This document shows positions 21,633 through 33,087 of a stretch of 64,000 bases of DNA, in pieces. The DNA comes from Rhodocollybia butyracea. Taxonomy: Eukaryota; Basidiomycota; Agaricomycetes; Agaricales; Omphalotaceae. The stretch spans positions 62,001 to 126,000 of the forward strand of contig JADNRY010000058.1 in assembly GCA_015501585.1 (NCBI GenBank), in the 5' to 3' direction. The translations under genes and the position numbers were made by a program. Position 1 is the first letter of the stretch, and each line of letters begins with the position of its first letter. The notes under the pieces were generated by a model, which was not told the DNA's origin, ran no database searches, and worked only from the letters and a program-made list of their open reading frames with translations.

Positions 21633-24072
21633 CTATTTCCTTTGTGCTTGAATCAAGGCAACAAGACCCTGTATCCGAGCTCTCCATGTATCCGCATAGA
21701 AAAAGCGAATCAATCCCGATGTAAATTCGCTGTTTTGCCAATTAGTACTCGAACGCAAAAACAGATAGGATACACACAAACTGATTCCTAGTGAGCGTAC
21801 GGGATAGTCCAACACCTTTGGTATGGATGTTTGAATGAAAGCTGGCCACCAATCGTATACAACGGCTTTTGGGTTCGTAAGCGATCTTAATCCTTCGGGT
21901 CCGCCTATATGATCTGCATTTAGTAGGACGACAAGTTGGAGCGCGATCACATACCAAATCGACCGTATCCACTTGCTTTGGTACCACCGAAGGGTAGATC
22001 TTGACTGTGAACGCGACCCAACATGAATGGAAACGTCATAAATTGTAGTTATGATACTCACTTCATCTGTAAACAGAATGTTAACAAATTAGACACATAC
22101 ATCGAAGGCAATACCCACATAGAACACTGCAAAATCGTTAATGGCAACCATTCCACAGTCGAGTTCCTCGGCGACTTCGAGACACTCCTTCTGGTCAGGG
22201 CCAAAGACGCTAGCTCCTAGACCGTATCGAGTGCCGTTGGCCAGTTCGATAGCCTCTTCAACCGTTTCATAACTCATGACGAGTGCAATTGGCGCAAAAA
22301 CTACCCCAAGGTCATTTATGAAAAATCAAAGAGTGCAGATAACACATACGTTCTTGCTGGGCAATCGCTGCGGAGTTCTTGGTGAGTCCAACCAAAGTGG
22401 GTTGGAAAAAGGTTCCTTGGTCGTGGTATACATGTTGATAACGTTCTCCGTTAACAATCTTCGCGCCATCCTCTTCAGCTTGTTTGATCAAAGCTTCGAG
22501 GGCGTCAAATCGAGTATTGGAAATCATGGCCCCGACATCGACAGGCGATAGGTATCCCTGGTCAGAAGGCTGAGTTACCGAACCACAACGAAGCTTTTCA
22601 ATCCGTTCTTTGAGCATATCAAAGAGATCATCGTATTGCTCAGCATGGACGATGAGTCTCTCGATACCAATACAATTCTGACCTGCATTTTGGCTGAACG
22701 AAAATTAATGGGGCGACATCAGGTCTTCAAGAAGAATCACTTACAAGATCCCACGCATCCATGTGCTGATCCATTGTTTCAAGTCGGTATTTGGAAGGAT
22801 GAGAGCAGGATCTTTTCCACCCAACTCCAAAGTAACAGGGGTCAAGTGGTCCGTAGCGTCTCTTGCAATCTAAAATCATGCCTTAGAATCGCTCACTGAT
22901 TGAATGTGTCCAGTTACCTGTCGGCCAACAGTTTCAGAGCCAATGAAAGTTATATGCTTGATATATGGCGATTTAGTCAAAGCCTGAGCTTGCTCAGGCC
23001 AGCAACAAACAAGCTATAATGAAGTGAGAGAGCATTTTTTGAGACGACAAGTGTTACAAACCTGCACAAGCTCTGGGTCATGACCGCAAGCCTCGAGGGC
23101 GAGCTTGATAATATTGACGAACCAACTTGTAGACCATATTACGTTCTCCGAGCATTTAAGGACTACACCATTTCCAGCAAAGATCGACGCGATGATAGGG
23201 GACCACGCGTTATGCAAAGCTGTTACATAAAATTAGATACTAGACCAAACCCCAAGCCAGCTTCGCTTACGGTAGTTCCATGAGACAATTGCTGCGACAA
23301 CACCGAGAGGATTGTAGTGAATTTCCGACTTTTTGTAAAATTGAATAAAGTTGGACTTCCTCGATTCTGGCTTCAACGCGTCTTCCCCGTGGTCCATTAT
23401 CCACTCCATTTTGGAGCAGGTGACAAGGATTTCACCCAGAGCCGCATCGACAACTGTGTAACACGTGTTAGGAAGAGTAGCAGCAAGGCTACAACTACTT
23501 ACGCGTCTTGCCTGTATCACGACAAGCTACCCTTGCACAGATATCCTGGTTTTCCACCATCCATTTTTGCAAACTTCGCAAGACTCTCCTCCTCTTGACA
23601 AAGTCCGTGTACATCCAGGTTTTCTGCGCCTTGATAGCCCTCTGGATTTTCGCTGCAATTTCTGCTTCATTGTCTGCCAAAACCGTTGCAATATGAAGGC
23701 CGTTGCTTGGATCGAAGCAGGTGATGTATCGTCTGTCCGGAAGCATCATAGGCTGAATATTTTCATCTTCAAGATGAGATTCCAATGTGGGGTTCAAGAT
23801 TTTGACTGAACCCCAATTTGGATCCGCTTCCTGAACAAAAAATGAGTTTGAACCTACAACACTTGAAGAAGCCAAACCTTGGGAGCTGAGAAATGGAATG
23901 GTATCGGGCTATTTTTCGACCGCCTTTCTCGTCGAATTACAAGCCAAATTCCAGCAGCAACGCAAAGGAAAAGCGCGTAAAAGATATCGATGCCTTCGTC
24001 TTCCCGGTGCTCGTCAGCCCAAAGGTTGAAGGATAAAAAAGGATGAAGAATTAAATAGAGAATTTTGTTCAT
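21633..24072 (-). CDS. MSC7: Membrane-anchored aldehyde dehydrogenase-like protein, Msc7 type
   Basis: Member of the NAD(P)+ aldehyde dehydrogenase superfamily that oxidises aldehydes to acids; the yeast homologue Msc7 is of unclear role. The start [20 protein letters not shown] (24072) leads into a hydrophobic segment [17 protein letters not shown], an N-terminal membrane anchor. A splice joins FHFSAPK to [14 protein letters not shown]. Further exons carry [14 protein letters not shown], the cofactor-domain stretch [12 protein letters not shown], the catalytic-base motif [12 protein letters not shown] and the active-site segment [12 protein letters not shown] with its Cys. Both catalytic residues are therefore present. 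[17 protein letters not shown] follows, then a C-terminal hydrophobic tail ([18 protein letters not shown]). About nine exons. It is divergent from ARPC5, with 193 bp between start codons. Confidence 0.9.
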
Positions 24073-24265
24073 GTTCTCGTCAGTATTGACTCGTCGAGGT
24101 CGAGGTCATACAGTTTGAGCCTTTGACAAAGTGGTCGTACGATGAAAACAAAACTTTAACGCGTCCAGTCGAACCTGATCATGAGCTAGTCACGAGCGAT
24201 GGCTGTGCATATTAGACGCCCTTAAGAACCTTCAAGCGCCTGCGGTTACTACAGCACCATTTACT
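24073..24265. promoter_or_regulatory. Bidirectional promoter, msc7 / arpc5
   Basis: Only 193 bp separate the two ATGs on opposite strands. The region must hold both core promoters and 5' UTRs, so co-regulation is possible. No specific site was identified. Confidence 0.55.
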
Positions 24266-24904
24266 ATGGATGGAGCATTCAGAAAGATCGATATCGACGC
24301 ATTTGACGAAGACATTATCCAAGAATCGGAGCTCTACGAAGCTGATCCACGAGATCCCGCGCAAGTCTTAGAAGAAGCGAGAGCAAGGCAATCCTCTGTG
24401 AGAGGTTTCCTCTCAAAGTGAGTATTCGTTCTTGGGGAAATATCAGAAATCTTATCCGCAACCAAAACTCAGAAACGATGTTGTCGGAGCGCTAACAACA
24501 GTACTCGAAAACGCTCCTTATGGACCAAACGTAGAAGATGCCAAAGTGTGTTCTTATCCGCGTAATTTTCCGTCAATGTCTCAATCAAGGTCGCTGTTTC
24601 CAGACTATTTCTTTACAAACTCTTCTCAGTATCCTGAACAATACTAAGTCGACTGAAATATCCAACGTGGTCAAATCTCTTTCCATGGACTGCCAGGACA
24701 CCCTTATGAAATACCTATACAAAGGCATGGCTATGTCAGCGTGGGCGGATTCGAATGCAAGCGTTCTTCTGAGTTGGCATGAAAAAGTACGTTTATCTGC
24801 CCAAACTCTATCGATGAGATACCCATGATTTCTTCTTCTAGCTTACCGAAATAGCTGGAACTGGGTGTATAGTACGAACGATGACGGACCGAAGAACTGT
24901 ATAA
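24266..24904 (+). CDS. ARC15: Arp2/3 complex subunit 5 (ARPC5, p16-Arc)
   Basis: Smallest helical subunit of the Arp2/3 complex, which nucleates branched actin at endocytic patches. Exons 24266-24417, 24473-24545, 24604-24786 and 24842-24904 sum to 157 codons (156 residues), matching the family. Diagnostic parts: the N-terminus MDGAFRKIDIDAFDEDII, then VVGALTTVLENAPYG, LMKYLYKGMA near the end of the third exon, and HEKLTEIAGTGCIVR before the final TDRRTV. All junctions are GT-AG and no breaks were seen. Confidence 0.93.
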
Positions 24905-27143
24905 TGGAATTGTATATCCCCTCTTTGCGCAATATCAGTAATATGCGACAAATTACTTCTCTAATTCCACAGCGAAAATCGTCGAGGAGAAAGTTTCGCG
25001 CTCGCCAATTCAACAAGGATGATTTGGCTATCTGAAACCGAGTGGAAAGCCATCCGCTCTCATAGATGGTTAATCTAAATACGATCTTGGCGCCTCATCT
25101 ATTTTTCAATGGGACCGTGCTGGTTCGCCACCTCCATCACCTCCTGGGGAACCTTGTCAATCGCTGACTCTTTTAGCCTACTCAGCCCACAAGTGTACTC
25201 CAAAACACATATTCGCCCTCTTCCCTTCATCCCCTTGTGGTCGCTCTGGTTTTGGACGTCAGAGAATAAAAGTTTCCGGAGCTGATACTCTACTCACTTT
25301 CCCATCCGCAGTACACCAGATTCCATAATCACCATCCGCATGCCACAGTCTGCGAGAACGATATCAAGGGTAACTCAACGCTAAAGTCTAAAGTTGAATG
25401 CGACCCAAACTACTCTCTGACCGCGTACTTTTGAAAGTGTGGGATGTATGATATGGACCGCCAGTGTACGTCTTTTTCGTTATTGTCGGGTAGTCTCAAC
25501 CTCAGAATCTGATTTTGTGCTCAATAGATACAACCTCAGTCGAAGGACCTACGGGCACGACGATACTGTAAAAATACGAATCGTAATAAAACACTGCGAG
25601 TTACGGGAGTTACGCGTTTTAGGGTCAATCCTGTGTACTGGAGTGGAGTAAAAGTACAAGAGTAAGCTCAGGAAAACGGCCACCAGGCATTGAACGTTGT
25701 CGCGTTCAAACATGAGAAACAGTGTCGGAGAAAGAAGAAAAGCTGCGGAGTCCCATTAGTACATCCCGCGCGAAAACGAGTGGAATGGGCAGGATCGTGG
25801 ACAAGCTTTAAAGGGTATAAAGGGGCCAGGAGCAGGCTGGTATGTCTCTTCCGTCGGACTACTTGATCCTCGTACATTATACATTATATCCGTAACTTGT
25901 CTGTAACACTGAAGACCTCACTGCAGTGACTAACCTGCGTTCACGGTCAAAATCAGTAACGACAAATCAAAAGACACAGGCACCACACAATAGCACACAA
26001 TTTGTACAAAAAAACGTTGATCTCCTCGACTTCGGGATTCCCCATGTGCCGGAATGCCAACTTCTCTGGTAATTTACTTCCCTCCTTCCTTCCCTGTCTA
26101 TTTTCGATTTTTATAGCTAACGCCTTCAAACGCTCTTCAAACCTGCACTGCTCCATTTATGTATCAACCAGAATTCCAAATGGGAAAGAAACGAGCTTCT
26201 AAATCTTGATATCCTAACCACGACGCTATACTAGTGAGCGTCCTGGATTACTAGTAGAACAACCTTTCCAAAGGCTGTCTAAAAACGTTCAATGGTTGCA
26301 CAATTCTAGCATCTCAGGCTGCCTCCCTCTATAGTGCGCTATAGTACATCTGCGTTCACAAAATACTTATTGTGCCCTCCGGTCCAATGGACATCAAATC
26401 AGAAAAGGTATCTACTTGTCTGATATGGTATAACTAGGACTCAATAACGCGTCGCTGGTTACCAGGTACAAGCCTGTACAAGAGGAGCAGCAGGACCCTG
26501 ATTATACCTCGAGGAGTCAGGCTGTCAGCTGTAAGTACACGAACCAAAATCGGGACCTAGGTTCCAGGACTCCTTTCATACGAACTCTTAGTAGTCGGAC
26601 GGTTCAAAGTGCTCTCAAATTAGCTTCGGAGGCTCCGCTGTTGTGGCCACCATGATGCGATTCATGCGAATGGATGCGGAATTGCGCATTAGGATCAAAC
26701 ATGTGACCCTTGTCCTTGTTGGCAATTTGAAGGAGCTGTGTAGGACAAAACAAGAGGGATCAAAACAGCACTTCAAATTGCGCTGAGAATGGAACAAAGG
26801 GAAACGGCAGACTCTCTGTGAAAGTTGATCAAACGAGCGCACGGTAGACATTGAGCACCCAATACAAGCCAATACACTACTCAGCGTATTTACCTGCCTT
26901 CACCGCTTCAGCGCTTTCAGTGAACCTTCTTGTCTGTCAGATTTTTATATTAAATCATTATGATTATCGATCTGGACGTTTCAGGAACTATACTCACTCC
27001 CGAGTCCCGACCCTTGCGTTTCGTTTTAGAGGATAAAGTCCAGCCATATTCGGGCCACTGAAGTACGTCGAACCCCCCACCCCCTTTCATTCCAGTTTCG
27101 AATCTCTCGCCTAGGCCATTTTTGTCCCGAATATTTGACATAA
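24905..27143. other. 2.2-kb intergenic region without a recognisable gene
   Basis: This is the longest clearly gene-poor gap on the left half. Open frames are short (under about 100 codons) with no family likeness, and no terminal repeats were noticed. The last 200 bp form the promoter of the DUF3455 gene. Confidence 0.45.
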
Positions 27144-28035
27144 GTGATGCCTTCTGTGCTCAAGTCCATCCTCGCTCTTCCCATCCTGCTTCTCCTCGTA
27201 GCGGGTTCCCCTTCTAACTGTCGCGAGAGATGTGGTATCTCCAAAGCGGTAATCGATACATCAGGAACTACTTTGCCACCTCCTTCGTATGCTCCCTCAT
27301 TCATCGGGTTGGGAGTGGGGACTCAGAACTATACCTGCGGCTCCACTGGAACGTACACGTGAGCACTTCTTATAGGCCATGTCCATGTCCTGAACTGGAG
27401 ATGTAAACCTGAAACTGATTCAATCTCCAGTAATGTTGGCGCTCTTGCTCAGCTGTTTGACGCGTCGTGCTTGGTCGGACACTCCAGCTTTACCGAACTA
27501 GCTGCCACCGCGTTCGAGGCTTGGAATTCGAGCGAGTCTGCAGACCTGTCTGGTTGCTCCGACCGAGTAATTTCCCAGGCCGACGTTATAAAAAACGTTA
27601 TAACAATGCCCGTCACGCTCGGTTACCACTATTTTGTCACCAACCCGAAGACAGGTTCTTTAAGTCCTGAGTGGGACTTTACAGATGGAGCTTTCGCTGG
27701 GGATGCTAAGGCTTACGTAGTTGCGTCCAAGATTGACGACGATCCAGCTCCTACCGGAGTGGCAGATATAGACTGGTTGTACTTGACGAATCCCACTGGT
27801 ACTCTTGCTCAAGAAATCTACCGTGTTGATACCAAAGGCGGTCAACCTCCCGCATCGGTGTGTATTGGAAAGAATCATAAGTGTTTTTTCGCTGAACACC
27901 TCTTACAGTGCATACCCGGCTCAGCTGAAATCACTGTGAAATATACCTCCATGTACTGTATGTGTTTACCATTCTTCTCGTCGGAAAGTTCCGATATTGA
28001 CAATCTACTTAGGGCTCATGGGAGGCTCATTCTAG
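27144..28035 (+). CDS. Secreted DUF3455 protein
   Basis: Function unknown; DUF3455 proteins are common, usually secreted fungal proteins. Exons 27144-27358, 27431-27857, 27909-27957 and 28013-28035 sum to 238 codons (237 residues). A signal peptide is visible (KSILALPILLLLVAGSPSN). Family hallmarks follow: GLGVGTQNYTC, TLGYHYFVTNP, then ADIDWLYLTN, YRVDTKGGQPPAS and the closing EITVKYTSMYW. Cysteines in CRERC and GCSD could form disulphides. The last exon is only 23 nt and gives LMGGSF before the stop. Confidence 0.88.
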
Positions 28036-28749
28036 CTATGTTCATTCTAGCTATGATTACATCTTTATCAATCTATTTATCGAGGACATTTCAGATTGAA
28101 CTATACCAGGTTTCAGTACTTCCTTGCTACCTTCCTTGCATAGAATAATACAAACACGGTGAAATATAATCTACACAGAATAGATTACCGGAGACACTAG
28201 TACTAAAACTACGAGCGAGCTCTGTATCTTTTACAACTCTTCCCCAACCTGTCTGTCCGGTTTCACCGAGGTCATCCTTGTTACCAACTTAGTAACCTCT
28301 AGTTAAGTGGGGCACTACGGCCATACCTATTACGGTCGCCGAACAGAGATACTCCGCAGTCGTCGCAGTTTTCGCCAGTCCGAGTGGTGACTTGAAAGCC
28401 AGTATTGGTAGATTAGTCTAGGGTCAAAATCACAAATACTTGAATTTTTAGTTCATACTTCTCCCTCTCAGGCAGACTGAGACTCAATGATTAGCGTTCC
28501 AGATTGTTAATGTACCTGTGCACACTACTATAGCTAATGCTATTTCTCGACCTACTAAGCGCTGCTGTCGATCAGCGAAGACCGTACAGCAATAAGGCTA
28601 AGGAGTTTATTTATTTAAACCCTGTCGATCCAACGATCCAGCAACTTTTATCAGTAGCTAGTAGAGGCGAATGAAGGCGCTAAGAGAAGATAAAAGATTA
28701 CATAACCCTAATATTGGAGCCTTTCACTTGTATACGTCCACCAGGTCCA
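28036..28749. other. Intergenic, no gene seen
   Basis: This is the 3' flank of the DUF3455 gene and the promoter of the SMI1-type gene. No RNA gene, repeat or long frame was recognised. Confidence 0.4.
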
Positions 28750-30835
28750 ATGAACTGGCTTTCCTCGTTGTTCTCTCAAGGTTCTTCGCAGAACTCTCGC
28801 AGAGGCCAGGCAATGAGCTCAACGCATGAAGCCTTCTCAATACCAACATCATCTCCCGTCTTCCGCACTCATCCAGATGCTTTCACTCCAGACGCCTTGT
28901 TAAATACGCCAGATAGCCGTAGTTCATACACTTATCCGCCGCCAAGTCCCGCAGCGTACAATTATGTTCCTTCATTGTGAGTTTTGCTTTGGGAAAATAA
29001 CTTGAATCTCATTCGCCCTTTTTCTAGCTCAAATTCTCGGCCAAACTCTCTTTTACCCACTCATCACGACCAGTTTCATACACCCATACTTCCACGCTCT
29101 GCGTACCCTCCACTAACGCAAACATGGAACCGTTTGCGCACTTGGCTCAACCGAGAATACCCAGAGCTTGGTGACACACTGAATTATGGGATTCTTCCTC
29201 AGGACCTCGCTCAGATAGAATTGCAATTCGGCTTTCCATTGCCTGCTGTTGTTCGGGAGTCTTATCTTGTAGTAGATGGCCAGGAAGCAGAGTCTGCTGC
29301 TGGCTGCGCAGACGGTTTGTTTTTTGGTTTGTACCTGCTTCCGCTGGAGGACGTAGTCGAAGAATGGCGCTTCTGGAGAGAAGTTGACGATGACCCAGGC
29401 ACCGGAGCAAACCCGCAGCTTCGTGAAGCCATGCAGTCAATACCTCCGAACTGGATTCGCAGAGCGTATTCTCAGCGTGGTTGGATACCTCTCATAGCTG
29501 ACAAGACTGGTAATTATGTCGGAGTCGATCTCAATCCGGATGAAGATGGCACTAGTGGCCAGGTTATTGTTTTTGGACGTGATTTTGATACCAAGGTTGT
29601 CCTTTTCAGTGGTGACGGCCCAGCAGGATGGGCCAGATGGCTCGCTAGTTTTGTGGAGGATCTGGAGAGTGGAGAAGGATTCGAGATTGGCAGGGGCGAA
29701 GATATCTCAGATAGTGAAGACGACGTTGGATACGAGAGTTATTATAACGATGGGTCTGGTTCGGGAGACGGAGGCGGCGACACTGGACTAGGTGGAGGTC
29801 TACGACTTACAGGAGAATATCGAGGATGGAGCGTCTTGGAAGCCTGGGCAGACAAGAGTGTTAGGAAATGGCATGAAGCCGGACTTGTTAAGGATGTTGT
29901 GGATGAAAAGAAGGGCAAAGTATGTTGTTCTCTTACTCTGAAGAGTGCACCGTTGACATCCATTTCAAATAGATGGCCGAAAAGATACCTTCATTAGATG
30001 GCTCTGCGGCAGAAGTTGCTATCCCGGTGCTTGCTGACGTCGACGACTTGGAAACTGCAGAGGTAACAACACCAACGGCAAAGACGAATCCGACAGCGAT
30101 CACTAGAAAAGCGCATCCTAATCTTCCTACAATCTCTATCACGAAACCTCCCATTCCATTACCTGTGGAGCTTCCTACACCGCGTGATATTGTGGCTCTT
30201 CCTTCTCCTCCCGACTCTAGACACTCATCATTTGACGAAGACTTGGAATCTGGTCGTGCCCGAGGTTTATCACGAAAGAAGGTATCGGCACCACGCTATG
30301 TCTCCTCTCCGGGAAATTCGTCGGCTATGACATCTCTCCATCCCCGCCCCCGGAGGACCTTATGGCCGATTCTGATTTAGTGCTCGAGACCACTCCCATT
30401 ATTCAAAACACAGAATTACCATCATCACCAAATCTTGTCAAGCTTGCTGAGTCCCAGCATGAGCCAGAATCTATTATCGACGCGCCTTCTGATAGCACGC
30501 TGATCCAAACAGAACACGAAGAAGCAGCTGCAGTAGAAGACCCCATTGACTCTGACGTGACGATCCGGTTAGTCGGAGGAGGCGGGTCATCTGGAGGTAT
30601 CGCAGAGTTGGCGGAGGAGGAGGAAAACTTAGACGAAGCCGACGCAGATGCGGACGTTGCTTCATTGGCTTCCACAAATTCAGTGACATCTGAAGCTACT
30701 AATAACGGTACAACCAAGACGAAAAAACACAAGAAAACGAAAAGTGGGCTTGCTGGACTGAAGAAACTTGGTTTGAGAAAGAAGAAGGGCTCGGTTAGTA
30801 GCGTAACAGATGCTATGGCGGAGTCCAAACCATAA
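28750..30835 (+). CDS. SMI1: Knr4/Smi1-like cell wall integrity regulator
   Basis: Homologue of yeast Knr4/Smi1, which co-ordinates glucan synthase expression and Slt2 MAP-kinase signalling. The start MNWLSSLFSQGSSQN matches the short hydrophobic start of fungal homologues. A Ser/Pro linker follows, and an intron near 28977-29027. The globular SMI1/KNR4 domain runs from TWNRLRTWLNREYPELGDTL through DLAQIELQFGFPLP, DGLFFGLYLLPLEDVVEEW, GWIPLIADKTGNYVGVDLNP and VVLFSGDGPAGWARWLASF (about 29120-29670). After an intron at about 29920-29972 the C-terminal half is acidic and disordered, and it ends in a Lys-rich stretch (TKTKKHKKTKSGLAGLKKL). The join between about 30280 and 30360 needs a splice that I could not place firmly; the final frame (MADSDLVLETTP onward) is well supported by its length. 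Confidence 0.88.
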
Positions 30836-31268
30836 AGAACCTCGCTTTTTTACTTATTCTTCGTTGTTTCTTCAATTTTCGTTTTCGGATTGACAGGACA
30901 TTATATTTTTTACTTTCATTGTTGCATCTCACTTTCTTTTCTTATTAGCTATCCATCTCGATCAGCCAAAACGTTCTCCCACTCAATAATACGCACAAGT
31001 AGTCGATACAGTAATCGTCCATCATTTTCATACGCTCTCATACTCATGTATTCTTTCGTATACCCGTAATACAATGCATCGTTGCTCTGTTCTCTTAATG
31101 CATGATTGGCGTCCGTATCCTATCGAACAAGCAACTCGAAATTCTTGGCTTTGGTGTTCAGAATCGAACAAGATGCAATTTGTCAAGTCATCGCCATGAC
31201 ATCAGGCACATCGGTAAACTTCATCGACTACACCACCAGTTAAGCTACCACCTCGACTTTGGAGAATA
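30836..31268. other. Intergenic, no gene seen
   Basis: T-rich sequence after the Smi1 stop suits a 3' UTR. The right half is the promoter of the BTB gene. Nothing else was recognised. Confidence 0.4.
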
Positions 31269-32337
31269 ATGTCGATAAACACCAGTAGTGCTTCCATGGA
31301 CAAGCCGGAGCCGCTAATCAGAGTCGCAGACTCTCCCTTCAACGATGATGATGCAGACACCATCTTACGATCTTCAGACCACATCGATTTTTTTGTCCAC
31401 AGCGCAATGCTTTCTGTTGTTTCTCCCGTATTTCGTGATCTTTTTGACCTTCCTCAGGTTCAAAGCCCCCGCTCTACTAGTCCAACAGGGTATTCCCTGA
31501 AACGTTTCGTTCAAATGACCGAAGACCGTCACAGTTTAGACCTGTTCTTGCGTTGGTGCGATACCAGAGCACACATCCCTGTAAAGATGTCAATTCCGGA
31601 CATTGCTACTGTCATTCATCTTGCGGATAAATTCCAGATGGAAGGCGTTGCTGGTCGTGTCGGCCCTCATCTATATCGCTTTATCGACTCGGAACCTTTC
31701 AGCGTTTACTTGTTATCAGCTTTTCATGCGTCTCTGGGGGATACCGAGGAAACTTGGGGTAACGATTTGGCTAGACGTGCTGCAAAACAGCTCTTGTCAC
31801 AGCAGATGCCGTTCCAACCACCCGTCCATAAATTCTTCAAAGATATGCCTGCGGTCATCTTGGAACCACTTTATCACTACCATAGGGCATGTGGAATCTC
31901 GATACGCCAGACCATTGAAAGGAAAAACATTGAATGGTTCTGTGAATGGCCATGGGTAGAAACAGATCTCTTTCAATCAGGATTTTTTAGAATTGATCTT
32001 GGTATTGGATTAGCTTCGAGAGTGCACCTGTGCACATACTCAATACCATTATCTTGGGGAGACATACGTACCTGTATGGTGGAAAGCATATTTGACTCGC
32101 TTGGGCGAGCTGCTCGCAAAGCAACCCTCTGTCACAACCATTCTTCAATTGGATTTCAACGATGCACTCATGACCCTCATAACTCGTCAGTGTCAGTGCA
32201 TTAGTACTGGTCCTAATCCAGCCAAGCCTGTTGAGGTTCTTCATGAAGTCAAGAACTTCACTGTTGGCTTACTGGATATGACCGAGAAGGCCATTAAAGA
32301 AGTCTGTTCAACTCTTTCTTCAACTAATTCACACTGA
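31269..32337 (+). CDS. BTB/POZ domain protein
   Basis: Protein-interaction module; BTB proteins often serve as Cullin-3 substrate adaptors, but the partner here is unknown. Exons 31269-31955 and 32014-32337 sum to 337 codons (336 residues). The BTB fold is at about residues 25-125: DADTILRSSDHIDFFVHSAM, LSVVSPVFRDLFDLPQ, then ATVIHLADKFQMEGVAGRV. The C-terminal part contains HYHRACG and, after the intron, ECTCAHTQYHYLGETYVP followed by VWWKAYLTRLGE. This Cys-plus-WWKAY pattern recurs in expanded BTB families of mushroom fungi. No Kelch, MATH or zinc-finger domain is attached. Confidence 0.88.
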
Positions 32338-33087
32338 ATTCGTGCCTATAGGTTATGCTTGATTTTTCAAAAGCAAAAGCTGCAACGACGTAGAGAACTT
32401 GCCGTTTTTAGTTATCGTCATAGGATATTATGTACGAAAACCGTTAACATCGGATTCATGACGCAATCAGTCCAAGCTTTCCTGCCTGATTAGGACAGTA
32501 CATAGTATGTCGGCAGACTGAGGTTAACCAAAGTATGGCACTACCGTTCGTTATGGGAGGCTACAAAAGTGGAACAATCATCAAGGCAAGATACGTTGCA
32601 AAGACTAAAAAAACTACAGAAGAGCGAGATGTGCTACAGCATTGTTCAAGATGGTATCAAATGGAAATGACATTTCCATCTATTTCCATCATCCCTGACA
32701 GTAAAAGTATTTTGGAGGATCTTCATTTGCCGCTCAACGCGATCGAATCGTGCATTGACAGTAGTGTTATACTGTTAGTCAGGTTCGTGAAATGGGTATT
32801 GGCGCTGTTGGTCAAGTTTGTTAGTTCCGTGTGTCTAGGCGGCCAGTGCCTAACTTGGGCGAGTGGCGAGCCAGGAGGTGCAAGTACTTAGATTATATAT
32901 CACGTGAGCGTAACGCAAGGGCGGCAAAAGGGCCGCGCCGCGACTTTGAATAAGTACGTAATATAATTATCTATCGAAGCGAGTAGTAATTTGTCTGAAT
33001 CTACATAAGCCAAGGACTACAAGGGTCTGAATGTAGGCCGCATCGTTCCAAACCACTTTCCTTTCCTCCACTTTCCTTTCCTTCACT
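32338..33087. other. Intergenic region; one unsupported 118-codon frame
   Basis: A plus-strand frame at 32535-32891 starts with ATG but resembles no family and has no supporting context, so it is not called. A CACGTG E-box-like motif is at about 32899-32906. CT-rich sequence (33050-33087) precedes the GH55 start. Confidence 0.4.

Noticed and set aside
32535..32891. 118-codon plus-strand frame
   Set aside because: No family likeness, no splice extension and no context; probably chance.
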